From positions 310,001 through 374,000 of the forward strand of contig JAMYHL010000036.1 of the NCBI GenBank assembly GCA_025531455.1: a stretch of 64,000 nucleotides of DNA, given 5' to 3'. The stretch is from Apiotrichum sp. Y4204. Its lineage: Eukaryota > Basidiomycota > Tremellomycetes > Trichosporonales > Trichosporonaceae. Positions 23,421 to 33,636 of this stretch are shown piece by piece. Under the pieces are notes generated by a model. It was not told the origin of the DNA and did not search any database. It saw only the letters and a list, made by a program, of their open reading frames with translations. The translations under genes were made by a program, and so were the position numbers. Numbering within the stretch: the stretch's first letter is position 1; every line of letters starts with the position of its first letter.

Positions 23421-23503
23421 GGGCGTGTAGCTCAGTTGGTAGAGCGTTCCATTCGCATTTGTGTGATTTGGAAAGGTCTTTGGTTCGATTCCTAACTCGT
23501 CCA
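23421..23503 (+). tRNA. tRNA-Ala(CGC) with 10-nt intron, two stem mismatches
   Basis: Begins GGGCGTG and ends CTCGTCC-A. The acceptor has the G3-U70 wobble that is the identity mark of tRNA-Ala. D arm GCTC/GAGC and anticodon stem TTCCA/TGGAA are perfect. The anticodon loop of 17 nt becomes TT-CGC-A-T once a 10-nt intron is removed, so anticodon CGC reads GCG (Ala). Two U-U mismatches are present, at 6:67 in the acceptor stem and 51:63 in the T stem. T5 follows directly as a Pol III terminator. Probably functional, but a weakened copy is possible. Confidence 0.8.
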
Positions 23504-23685
23504 ATTTTTGTTTCACCCAGCCCTGCATCCCTCGATCCTTGACTCGCACGCAAAGTACTAGGGGTTTCATCTCGTTACCATCAGGCCATCAGTACTCTCT
23601 ATGAGTACTCTCCATGCTCTCCATGAAGCTCGCCCCCTCGGACGCCGCTGTCCATATCCGACCTCCGCGGCGCTGAACTAATCAA

Positions 23686-23874
23686 CTACATGTCATGCCC
23701 GATGATCCCGCATTTGACCTTCTTGCACTCGGCGATAGGCCGGCATGGCCAGGACGGGCAGCACTCCATCGTGCCGGGGGGACAGGCGGGGTACGGCTCG
23801 TCGCCTGGGGGTGGGGGCCGGGGGACGGCGCTGGCTAGCGGGAGAACGAGGAGGGTGAGGAGAGCGAAGCGCAT
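23686..23874 (-). CDS. small secreted cysteine-rich peptide (62 aa)
   Basis: Unrecognised. MRFALLTLLVLPLASA is a textbook signal peptide with an Ala-x-Ala-like cleavage end. The mature part of about 46 residues starts VPRPPPPGDEPYPACPP and holds six cysteines, including a CC pair (PGTMECCPSWPCRP, AECKKVKCG), which would allow three disulfides. Single exon; no intron needed. A TATAAA-like box (23955-23961, minus) lies about 80 bp upstream. Size and layout fit fungal small secreted proteins of the defence or effector kind, but no family is seen and no toxicity can be claimed. A second such gene lies 0.9 kb away on the same strand. Confidence 0.65.
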   Translation of the reverse strand: MRFALLTLLVLPLASAVPRPPPPGDEPYPACPPGTMECCPSWPCRPIAECKKVKCGIIGHDM

Positions 23875-24787
23875 TATGTGGTGGGTGGGGGCTGCAGTTG
23901 CACTGTTATTGTGAGTTGCGACCTCGAGGGGATCGGAGGGGGGATGAGGAGTGGTTTATATGTGAACCATGTCTGGACTCGACTCGACTGTGATACTGTG
24001 AGTCTTCCGTCGGCATCTCAGTTTACCAAGGTCACACGATGGAACCGTCCCGAACACTGACCCGCGGGTACGTTCGTCGACAAGGAACCGACGAGTCGAG
24101 CAACGCGTGCCTCGAGTCTCGGTACGCATCTCGCTGCTCATGAACATGCCGAGATCCCGGTAATGGTACATCCATCTTCCGGCCTGACCCAGTAGTAGTA
24201 GTGTCACACTGTGCTCGGAGGCAGCAGACGCTGTCCAGTCCACACTAGAGCCTTCAAACTGTCGGGATACACACACCAGCATCGAAGATGCCGCCAGGAA
24301 CAGTGTAACCCGAGAGGAGACTTGTTCTGCTACATAGTGACGGGCCCGCCACGCCGGCGGCCACGCCCAATCTTCTGCCACCAACCCACTGCCACGGGAC
24401 AGGACAGACAAGGAGTGCTCCGTTACGCCTGCCATGGCAGCCAGGTAGCGGTCAGACTATGGTGAGGCATCCCCACTCTCCAACGGAACTGACAAACTCC
24501 CCAATTTCTGAGCTTTGGATTGCCTAGCTGCGTCATGTGAGATTTGCTAGGTACGCGTCGAGGTTGCCAGTTTGTGGCAATCCTAACCTGCGACAAGTGG
24601 CCCGAAACTCCTCATCTTTACTTCATCTCTCTACTTATTCCAGCTCCTTGGTTCTGGTACTGCTTGTACGATGGGCGCTGGGCACTCTGCAATCAGTTCA
24701 CGCTTTTCGATATTCCGGAACTGACCAGCGGTCCAATCATCCAGGCAGCGCGCGCAGCGCGGGACATCACCTCCGTGGTCGACACTC
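23875..24787. other. intergenic region between the two secreted-peptide genes
   Basis: About 0.9 kb. The right-hand third serves as the 3' side of the second peptide gene, and the first 90 bp as promoter of the first. No additional signal-peptide frame or RNA gene was found on either strand. Confidence 0.45.
23955..23961 (-). promoter_or_regulatory. TATA-like box of secreted peptide 1
   Basis: ATATAAA on the minus strand, about 80 bp before the ATG at 23874. Confidence 0.4.
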
Positions 24788-24961
24788 CTAATTCTTCCTG
24801 GTCCAGCATTCCTTCGGGCAGGGGAGGAACGACAGGTGACAGCCTGCACAGCGGCTGAACCCGCCGCCGCCGCCTTTGATGTAGTCGCTTTGGGGGTCGG
24901 CGGCGGGCGCGGCGAACGCGGCCACGGCGAGGGCGAGCGGGGCGAGGAGCGAAATGCGCAT
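24788..24961 (-). CDS. small secreted Gly/Cys-containing peptide (57 aa)
   Basis: Unrecognised, and short enough to be missed by length cut-offs. The minus strand reads MRISLLAPLALAVAAFAAPA, a strong signal peptide with an AFA-A type cleavage site. Then come ADPQSDYIKGGGGGFSRCAG and CHLSFLPCPKECWTRKN, followed by TAG. The mature part of about 40 residues has four cysteines in two CxxC/CxxxC pairs and a Gly5 run. Single exon. A TATATA box (25019-25026) lies about 60 bp upstream. The neighbour at 23686 has the same design (MR-x4-hydrophobic start, single exon, TATA box, even number of Cys), but the two mature sequences are not obviously similar. Confidence 0.6.
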   Translation of the reverse strand: MRISLLAPLALAVAAFAAPAADPQSDYIKGGGGGFSRCAGCHLSFLPCPKECWTRKN

Positions 24962-25303
24962 GTTGCTTGTGCTTCTAGTTGGGAATAGACGTTGTTACAT
25001 GTTTACAGGACGAGCTTGTTATATATCGTACAATCTGTCTTTGAACAGACTCAGAAACACCCGGATGGCGCCGTCACTCTGTGGAGCGTGGGAACGACTG
25101 GGCGTTATAGCTCGGCGTGATGCTCGAAGCTCCGAGCTTGGCAAGCTTGAAGGTAAAGAACTTTGACCTCCGTCGGAGCTCAGCCCTCGGCGCGTCGTCC
25201 ACGAGGATGTTCAGAGATCTCGCAGGCGCCTCATCGAACATCTTAACGTTTCACGACCCAACCCACTTTCCCCAACCGACCAACTGGAATCCCCTCTCCC
25301 TTA
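24962..25303. other. intergenic region, secreted peptide 2 promoter and KNL1 3' side
   Basis: About 340 bp, with the TATATA box at 25019-25026 (minus). No further gene seen. Confidence 0.45.
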
Positions 25304-28300
25304 TTACACTCCCGCTGCGGTCGAGCAAGCCTGGTACAACACGCCCGGTACGTCAGGCACGACAGTCGCAAGCATCTCCTCTGCTGAGCTCTTGATACCC
25401 GCCGCACTGGATGTCAGCTGATTTCTCGAACAGCTGAGTATACTCACTCTGCGCTGCCGTAGACCACCTCGGCGTTGACGCGGATCGCCGTGACGGCGTG
25501 TACACTCGGCCAGGCGGCGAGCGTGCCGTGGCCTATTGTGAACGTGAGCTGGACCTTGGCGCGTTGCTTCGGGAGCATGACCGTCGCGATGGCCGTGAAC
25601 GTGTTGTGGTCTGCAGAGTAGGTCGAGGGGTAGTAGAGCTTGAGAATGCGGATCTCGTCGCGCAGGTGGCGGGCAGCAGTCCACAGCTGGCCTGCGGCGC
25701 GGACCAGGGCCGGGAGCGTTGCGGGGCGGGTGTGCGCCAGTGCCCGGCGGGTGAGGTCGATTAGCCCCAGGGTCGAGCCGTCGCGCGTCTGCATGTGATG
25801 TACGAGGCTCAGCGACGCGCCGTTGATGTCCGGGACGCCATTCACGACGGGCACGTTCAACTCCATCTCATCGTCAAATGTCATCCGCAGCGGCGAGGCG
25901 CGCACAATCTTCCAGCCGTGTAGGTCCTGTAGTGCGCGGTGCTCGGCATCCAGCCGCAGGACGTCTGAAGGCGAGGACTCGGAGCTCTCCGCGCGCGCAG
26001 CCTCTGTGGCTTTTCTGTGATCTTCGCACTCTTGCTCCAACTGGGCCGCCTGGGACTGCAGCTCGGCAAGACGCGCGTTCTTGTCCTCCAGCTCAGCCGT
26101 GAACCTCTCGATCTCGGCACTGACGGTCAGCTTGGTAATCAAATGGATGCAACACCGAGACTTACTTCTGCTCGACAACACCAGCCTTGAGCTCCTTGAG
26201 CTCCTCCTGATCGCATGCCTCGATGCGCTCGACAGCAGCACGGTGTGCCGCCAGCTCTGCCTTGAGCGCCTCGTGCCTCGACCGCAAGTTGGGAAGGAGT
26301 GTGGACGCTGCGTCGATACGCGTCTTGAACCGCTCCGCGTCCTCGACCATCTCGTCCCGGATGCTCTTCACATCCTTGTGGATATGCTGCTCCATGACCT
26401 CCCGCTTCCAGTCGTACCAGTTACTTCGCGCGCGCAGCATCGTGTTGGTCTTGTACTCGCGCAGGATGGTCTGGAAGAGTCCACGCTCCTCCTCGGAAGC
26501 CCTGAGGTATTCGCGAACGACAACCGGATTCTCCTCGTCGAGGACCTTTTCCGTCGAGCTGAGCGTTTCGCTCAAGGAAGCCATGTTACTGAGCATCTTT
26601 TCGATTGCCCACTCGTAAAAGTTGACATAAACAGTGTCGAGGTTGCCGGCGACAAAGTCGTGGAGGCCAAATTCGCGGTCTTCGGCTCCTAAGAGGCCAC
26701 CACCGGCTGAGCTGCGGCGTGTGGCGATGCGGAGTCGGTCCATAAACTCGATGCCAGTCATTTCGAGAAAGTCTGCCAGGCCAATAGGTTCGGGTTCCGG
26801 GGCGTCCGGGGATGGAGATCGGTTCGGCAACAGCGAAACACGCACCGGTGGACCCATTGCGCCCAGCGACTTGCGTCCACCCAACGACTCCCGTTTCCGC
26901 TCACGAATGGGGGTGTAAGAGGTGGTCACTGGACGTGCCGGTGGCGGGCTTGCGTAAGGGTCAGGTTGGCCGTCCTCTTCCGGAGCCTCATCGTAGGCTT
27001 CTTGATCATCCATCTCAACCATCTCCTCCTCCAGCTCCATGTCCTCCTCGCCTTCAACCTCCTCTGGAAGTTCAGGCTCTGGAACTTCAGGCTGAGCCTC
27101 CTCCGGCTGAGCAGGTTTCGCCTCGACTGTCTCTGCCGCAGGCTGAGGTTCAGGCACGACGGCATCAGCCTTGAAGATCCGCTGACTTTCCGAGGAAGGC
27201 GGCGCGAATATGTTCCTCCTCTTGCTCGTATGCTCCTCCTCCTCCTCCTCGCGGGGTCGTTTGGGAGTGGCGCGGCGGGGAGTGAGAGATTTCCTCGGAG
27301 TGCGCTTCGGGGTCATACCAGCGTTCGATACAGACGTGGACGCGAAAACATTGGTTGATTTTGTGTCCGATGACGCGGCACCAAAGTCGAGCTTTTTGGC
27401 GACACTCGCCGCCTTCTCCATTGATTCGCCGCGCTGCTGGGGAGTACGCGACTTGGAGCGCTGGAGACCAGGGCTGTCGGGGCTCGGGGCGAAAGGGTTC
27501 TTTTTCTTCGGCTTGTCGCTCTTGGTCTTGGATGCCGAGGTCTTGGAGGCCGAAGCGGCTGTTGGGCGCATGAAGCTCGGAGTGGCTGCCTTAGTTGGCG
27601 TCTTACGACCAGGAGTTGCCGAGGAGCCGCGTGTCCGGGTCGTCGGAACAGGCGGTTCCTCGTCCACCTCTGCGATCTTGGCGGGCTCAAGCACTGGGTA
27701 AGCTATTCCAGTCTGTGTGTTCCCCATATAGTCCGAGTCGGCGGCGAAGATGTTGCGAGTGGTGGTGGACGTGTCAAAGATGTTGGTCCGGGTCTGGTTG
27801 ACCGACTGGTGAATACCGCCGATAACAGTCGTAAACTCCATACCCGTTTCCGTGACTTCACGGTGAATGCCGCCGATAACAGAGGTAAACTCCATGGCGC
27901 CGGTCTCATCGTTGTGCCTCGTGGTGAACTCACCAGTTACCATCGAGGCATTGCCATTGTGAATACCACCGATAGCCTGTGTGAGCTCCATGTCGGACCC
28001 GTCATCGTCGGCCGCCCTGTGAATGCCGCCAATTGCGGTTGTGAACTCCATGTTGCTCATGGCAGTGTAGTTGAAAGTGGTGGTGCGGCCATCAGGGTCC
28101 GAGTTGCCAGTCGTGTCATCGCTGAGAGAGTCCTCGGCGTACACAGTTCCGTATACGGCCGTCTCCATCATCGAGCTGCCGTCGGTGTCGTCGCCGGGGT
28201 GGAGAGGTTCTGCGCTCGACTCATCGGGTCCGCGAGGGTTGAGGTATCCGATCGACGCCCTGCTCCGGGTAGCACCCTGAGGCGGGACATTTGGCATGGC

Positions 28301-29137
28301 TCCGCCAAGGGCGACAGTGAAGTCCATCGTTTTCTCCTCGTCGCTGGCTGAGCCGTTGCTGGGTTCCTCTATCGACATGTCCTCCTCCGAGTAATCGGTG
28401 TCGTCATGCGCAAAGTCCCCTTGGCGGATGTTCGCATCTAAGACTGTCGTCTCCTCCATGTCCATCTCTTCCGACTCGTCGGTCGCGTAACTGTCATCAC
28501 CGGCGTCCTGTGGTGCTGCCGGGGGCTGCCCCGATTCGCCAAACGGAGAAGCTTCCTCTTCATAGTCGAGACCATCCTCGTCCATCGACATCTCCATGCT
28601 CTCCTCTCCCAGTTCCTCGCCTTCTCCAACAAAATAGCGTTGCCGGGGGCTGCGCGGGCTAGCGGGAGTAACACGGGGAGCAGGCTGCGCGATCTGGATT
28701 GAGGAGCGTCGGCTAGGGGCGCCGGGGAGGGAACGGCGCATAGCTCCCATGGACGACTTGCGGCGCTTCTTCTCGTCCTCCTTCTCGAACCAGCGGACGT
28801 GCATTGTGGGGTGAAAGCTCACGCGGCGGGAGATGCCCAAGCTACGGCGACCGGATGGGGCGGATGCCGTAGCGATGGAGATGGTGTCATCGTCGTCGTT
28901 CAGCTTGAGGCACGACTTGCGCGGTTTCTGGGTCATTAGAGGAGAGAACAATGGGGGGGGGGAAAGCACGCTCACTCTCTTGGGGTTCCAGGTGGACGAG
29001 CCTTCGTCGCTAATCTTCCCGATCCGTTCCGGGGATGCGAACGATAGCGTGTTGCTGTCATCGAGGTTGTTGAGGCTCCGCTCCTTGAGCCCGACCGACT
29101 TGCGGCGGCGTGGCGATTTCGGGGCGAGACCCGACAT
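25304..29137 (-). CDS. SPC7: Spc7/Knl1 kinetochore scaffold
   Basis: Outer-kinetochore scaffold that recruits the spindle checkpoint (Bub1/Bub3) and PP1. About 1240 residues, four exons. The N-terminus (MSGLAPKSPRRRKSVGLKER) has the basic segment and PP1 docking sites: SRRVSFHP is a clear RVSF motif and KPRKSCLK a variant of the SILK motif. Between about 27800 and 28330 lie five M[DE][FL]T repeats: MDFTVALGGA, MEFTTAIGGIH, MELTQAIGGIH, MEFTSVIGGIH and MEFTTVIGGIH, the Mps1-phosphorylated Bub3 sites. The C-terminal Spc7 domain begins LADFLEMTGIEFMDRLRIAT, continues with long coiled coils (LRSRHEALKAELAAHRAAVE) and ends with the RWD-like part (LHGWKIVRASPLRMTFDDEM) that binds Mis12. Real start: ATG at 29137; the longer frame upstream begins at TTG. 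A 48-nt intron (28928-28975) has no stop and keeps frame. Very sure of identity. Confidence 0.93.
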
Positions 29138-29676
29138 TAATATGTGTCTTGCGGTGGGGGTGTTATCGAAGTCCGGAGGCAAGAGTTCCAAGCTCGGAAG
29201 TAGGGCACTTGGGTATGTTGATCAATAAAGCAATCCGGCGGCTGAGTTGAGAAGAACAAGATGATGGAAATGGCGTTTGTTGTTGTTGTTGACTTTTGCA
29301 GGGCACGCAAGGGGGGGAATTGTTGTGTTTGTTTTGGCGTCGACTCTTCCTCCAGACCTCCAGTCGTTCGTTTGTTTGTGTCCCGTCTGCCTCCGTTGCT
29401 TAGGTTTGTTTGTGGGCGCGACTGATTTCTATTGAATTACATAAGGCCTTATCCACGTGAAATGCCCTGAATTCACCACGAGCCAGGCGTGCGACTCCTC
29501 GACGATCCGAACGAGCTGGACGGGTGTCACCGCCGCCACCTCCACCAGTGAATGCGAATCGGGTCGTCTGTCGCGCTCACTGTCGGCAGCTCCGCGATAA
29601 TAAACCCGACTTGCATCGACATTACTTTGCCATCCTCTGTTCTCTCTCATCCACACCACTCCACGTGCACAGCACC
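29138..29676. other. divergent promoter region SPC7 / CDK8
   Basis: About 540 bp between two divergent genes. Contains CACGTG cores near 29455 and 29662 and T-rich runs near 29275-29420. No other gene. Confidence 0.5.
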
Positions 29677-31336
29677 ATGGCAACACCTCGTCCACATGCC
29701 ATGGTGGACCCCATGCACGTATACCGTGCCAAGCGGGACCGCGAGCGTAGGACGTAAGTGAACATGCAAGTAATGCTGAGAGTTGTCGCTCACTGCAGTG
29801 TTCTGAAGGCGTACAAGATTCTCGGCTTTATTTCGTCCGGTATGTCGCTAGACTGTCTTTCTTCTTAGCGACTGACAGGTAACAGGTACCTATGGACGCG
29901 TGTACAAGGCTGTTCTCCTCCCGCCACCGAAACCAAACACGAAGGGCACGCTCCCCGCCGCATCTCGCGCGGCGCTCGGGGTGAGCAAAGCCAAGTCGCC
30001 GTCTGCCGATCCCGCCGATGACCCGCTCAACAATCCCGAACTGTGCCGCAGACCCGGAGATCTCCCAGCAAAGGAGGGCGATGTGTTTGCGATCAAAAAG
30101 TTCAAGCCCGACAAGGAGGGCGACCAGCAGACGTATGCGGGCATCTCCCAGTCTGGGGCGCGCGAGATCATGGTGTGTGAACTGATTTTTCTGGGCTGAC
30201 CTTCAGCTTAATCGAGAACTGCATCACCGCAATCTTGTTGCGCTGCGTGAGGTTATTCTCGAGGACAAGGCCATCTACATGGTCTTTGAGTATGCCGAGC
30301 ACGACTTCCTCGTGAGCTGCCCTCTTTCCTTTACAGCTGACACAGCAGCAAATCATCCACCACCACTCGCAAACAGTTCGCACACCCATCCCCGCTCCAA
30401 CTTTGCGCAGACTTTTGCATCAGCTCCTTTGTGGCCTGCATTTTCTGCACTCCAACTTTGTCCTCCATCGCGACCTCAAGCCCGCCAATATTCTTGTCAC
30501 CTCGGATGGGGTGGTCAAAATAGGAGATCTTGGTCTAGCGCGTCTCTGGCACAAGCCACTCGCGCAGGGTGGATTGTTTGGTGGCGACAAGGTCGTCGTC
30601 ACTATATGGTATCGTGCCCCGGAGCTCATTCTCGGCTCAAAGCATTACACCGCTGCAGTTGGTGAGCCAATGATGTCCTGGAATTGTCAGCTCACAACAG
30701 ACCTCTGGGCAGTCGGATGTATCTACGCAGAGCTGCTCTCTCTGCGCCCCATATTCAAGGGCGAGGAGGCCAAGCTCGACAGCAAGAAGACGCTTCCCTT
30801 CCAGCGCGACCAGATGGCCAAGATGTGCGATGTACTTGGTCCTGTTAAGCGTGCGATCCCAGACCCCCCCTAGTGCTGACATCGCAGCTGACCAGTGGCC
30901 CGGCGTGGTCCACATGCCGGAATGGAAGACGTATCTCTCCCAGGGCCCTTATCCCAACACCTCTCCTCTCCCTACATGGTACGCGAACCGCTCTGGGTCC
31001 TCTAACGGATACGACCTGCTCACCAAGCTATTCGAGTGGGACCCCGCCAGGCGTATCACAGCCCGCGACTCCCTCGCCCACCCTTGGTTCCAGGAGGACG
31101 GCGGCTGCTCGGCCTCGTCTGTGTTTGAAGGATCAAGCATCCCGTATCCGTCGCGCAGGGTAACGCATGAGGACAATGGCGATGCCAAAATGGGCTCGTG
31201 GGTCCGGGCCTCGCTCCGCGCCGGTGCTGACACCAGACTGCCACCCTCCCTTGCTGGCGGCCGCCTCCCAAGCAGCTCCAACTTCCGTCCTTCTACAGGC
31301 GCGCTCCCGAACGCGAAGCGGACAAAGCTCAGGTAG
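29677..31336 (+). CDS. SSN3: Cdk8/Ssn3-type cyclin-dependent kinase of Mediator
   Basis: Nuclear kinase of the Mediator CDK module that works with cyclin C. About eight exons; roughly 440 residues. The N-lobe has [20 protein letters not shown] (glycine loop), then an insertion of about 55 Pro/Ala/Ser-rich residues before [13 protein letters not shown] (catalytic Lys), a feature common in fungal Cdk8. [18 protein letters not shown] is the C-helix, the cyclin-binding element. Catalytic segments are [10 protein letters not shown] and [13 protein letters not shown], so the magnesium motif is DLG rather than the DMG usual in Cdk8. The activation segment [18 protein letters not shown] and [19 protein letters not shown] match the family. 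The tail is basic and ends AKRTKLR. The start ATG sits in a CACCATGG context. No phospho-Thr is present in the T-loop, as is usual for Cdk8. Confidence 0.9.
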
Positions 31337-31991
31337 CACGCCGGCGTGGCGCTGTGTGTCTTTGCTCATGGTTGTGTTGTGGTTTGGTAGTGGTGGCCTG
31401 GGGGTGGCGGGATGGTGAATGTGGAGCAGCTGGCCACGCGTACGTTTTGTTCTGTTGTATCCCACCTAGAGACTGTATTGTATGCATGTGCATGGGGCAG
31501 AGGACCAGGTGATGTGAGGAACAGCGGGCAAGGAGGAGCTCATGTGGGGTAGGTGCGCCCTATTCGTGTCGTTGGTGGTCAATTTTCTACTGGGGCGCTG
31601 ATGGCAAAACATTCTGCTGGGCAGCGATGCATCTGCAGACTTGAAGGTGGCGACGAGCTGGGCATGCTAAGCACTTTTATGAGTACCGACAATCTATGCA
31701 TGCGCACGGCCTCATCTGCCGCTCTCGCTATCAATATGTCACTGCTCGTCGTCCTCTGCCTCGGCCTGACACTTGGTCCCCCTCCTACTGGCTGATAAGG
31801 GGTCCGAAGTGCCACGGAAGCTAACTCCGGAAATGTCCGTCCACCCAGGGCCGACTCCCTCCCCACCCAGCACCCAGCCACCGTGCCACTGTATCACGGT
31901 CACTCCTCACCAACGGCGAGCACCACTGCACCACCCAAGCTCACGAGCTCACCATCATCTCCATCTCCCGCTCCACCACCCACAACCTACA
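31337..31991 (+). other. intergenic region before NDUFS4
   Basis: About 650 bp between head-to-tail genes. The last 130 bp are C-rich with many CCACC stretches. No gene seen. Confidence 0.5.
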
Positions 31992-32950
31992 ATGTCGCTC
32001 CTCCGCCCCCTCCGCGCGTCCACGCGCAGCCTCACGACCTCGGCAGTGGCGCTGAACCGCTGGTCGACGGAACACGTGCCCCCCGCCGATGTCGTCGCGC
32101 ACAAGGCGCCCGGCCCCCCGACGGAATACGAGACGGCCCGCGAGATTGCCTGCGACCAGGTGTCCGACGCGCCCGCCGAGCTCCGCCACCGCGCTGTGCG
32201 CATCTTCAAGCCCACCAAGAACACTATGCAGTCGGCCAAGGGCAAGACCAGGGTCTGGCGCATCGACTGGGACGTCCTCCAGGGCGCGGGCCGCTGGACT
32301 AACCCCCTCATGGGGTGGGCGTCGTCCGCCGACTACATGCAGGGCACGACGCTTGCGTTCCGGACGCGTGAGGACGCCGTCCGCTTTGTGAGTAGAAGGC
32401 GGGAAGGAGATGGGCGATTGTGGAAGGGAATAGGATATGTTGTTGGCGGGGTGCCCGTTCGGGTGTTACCATCGCACATCATCGACGTGCTGGATACGCT
32501 CGATATGCGCGGCGCGACAGCATACTGGAGCATCTCTCTGTACGCAAGGATCCTCGTGTCAAGCACGGGAATATCCGCCGTCTGAAAGGCGGTCCGCCAC
32601 CTCACACTGGCATCCCGGCTGTAGCACCGATCCCATTCCACAATCAACCTTCAATCCTCGATATCTCGTCGTTCGGCTTTCTCATCGTTCGTTTACTAAC
32701 TCCAGGCTGAGCGCCAGGGCTGGGAGTACTGGGTCCAGGAGCCCAGGCCCGCGCGTATTCCCCCCAAGGTGAGTCATCGGTGGTCAAGCCACCAGCACCC
32801 AAACATCGACCACCATCGCCACACTATGCCTCATACCTCCGCACCACTCCAAAGCTTTCCGGGCTCTCCGACGTTAACTGACACGCGCAGAACTACAGCG
32901 AAAACTACTCCTATGTGCCGGACAAGTTGCGCATTTGCCACACCAAGTAA
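31992..32950 (+). CDS. NDUFS4: NADH:ubiquinone oxidoreductase 18/21-kDa subunit (NDUFS4)
   Basis: Accessory matrix-arm subunit of mitochondrial complex I. Three exons (31992-32387, 32706-32768, 32891-32950) give 172 residues, normal for the family. The N-terminus MSLLRPLRASTRSLTTSAVA is an amphipathic Arg/Ser-rich mitochondrial presequence. Family blocks are AVRIFKPTKNTMQSAKGKTR, WRIDWDVLQGAGRWTNPLMG, WASSADYMQGTTLAFRTRED and, across the first splice, AVRFAERQGWEYWVQEP. The C-terminus RIPPKNYSENYSYVPDKLRI is the conserved ETC_C1_NDUFA4-type ending. The first intron is 318 nt, long for this window. Its presence shows that the organism respires through complex I. Confidence 0.95.
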
Positions 32951-33636
32951 ATGCGGGCCGGAAAGAAATGCTAGATTGTACCAAGATCGTGACTTGTGGT
33001 GGAGGAGCGGTCCTCTGGGTATTGGGAAGGAGTGCGAGGCGGAGGGCGTGGGATTGCACGGCTCGGAGCCTGGGAGATGTGGGAACTGGGAGCGTCCCTG
33101 ATGTGGAAGGCTGCGGTGGGAGGTGAGCCGCTCTGGTGAGCTCGTGGCGGAGTCTGGTGGTAATCTTGCTGTCAGTTGAAGTGAGAGCGGCCCGGCTAGG
33201 TCGCGGGTATACCTCATATACCGGGCCATCGCCGGATGACATATCGAGTATGGCTGAGGTCACTGATGAGTATTAACGCCTCTCGACGATCTCGACTGAC
33301 CTGCCAACATGTGTCGACTGACACCTGCCCACATGTGTGCTCAGCATACAATTATACAACAGAACATGACATGACTCGACTATGGATAGATAGAAGTGGG
33401 CAACAAACTGCTTGATGATGGTCTTCTTGACAACTGTGTGGGATACTTCCGACAACGACAACTTCACTTCTGTTACTATGATCGACAATGCTGTTTCTGC
33501 TCCTCTATGGCTATTTGATCTGATATCTTGATGTATGTCTACACAAATGATGCCCGCGCGTACTACGCTTGATCCCCATGCTTACGCTTCTGATGACCGC
33601 ATGTACTTCTGAAGACCACAACTCTTCTGAGGAAGA
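32951..33636. other. convergent intergenic region
   Basis: About 690 bp between convergent genes. Near 33290-33340 there is an imperfect 22-24-bp tandem duplication (TCGACTGAC...ACATGTG). The stretch 33340-33600 is AT-richer than the rest. No gene or RNA seen. Confidence 0.5.

Noticed and set aside
24537..24791. Plus-strand frame of 84 codons between the secreted peptides
   Set aside because: Starts at GTG with no signal peptide or motif.
29138..29191. Longer N-terminus for Spc7
   Set aside because: The extension begins at TTG; the first ATG in frame is at 29137 and precedes the conserved basic segment.
31337..31991. Possible small gene upstream of NDUFS4
   Set aside because: Frames are proline-rich readings of C-rich leader; nothing conserved recognised.
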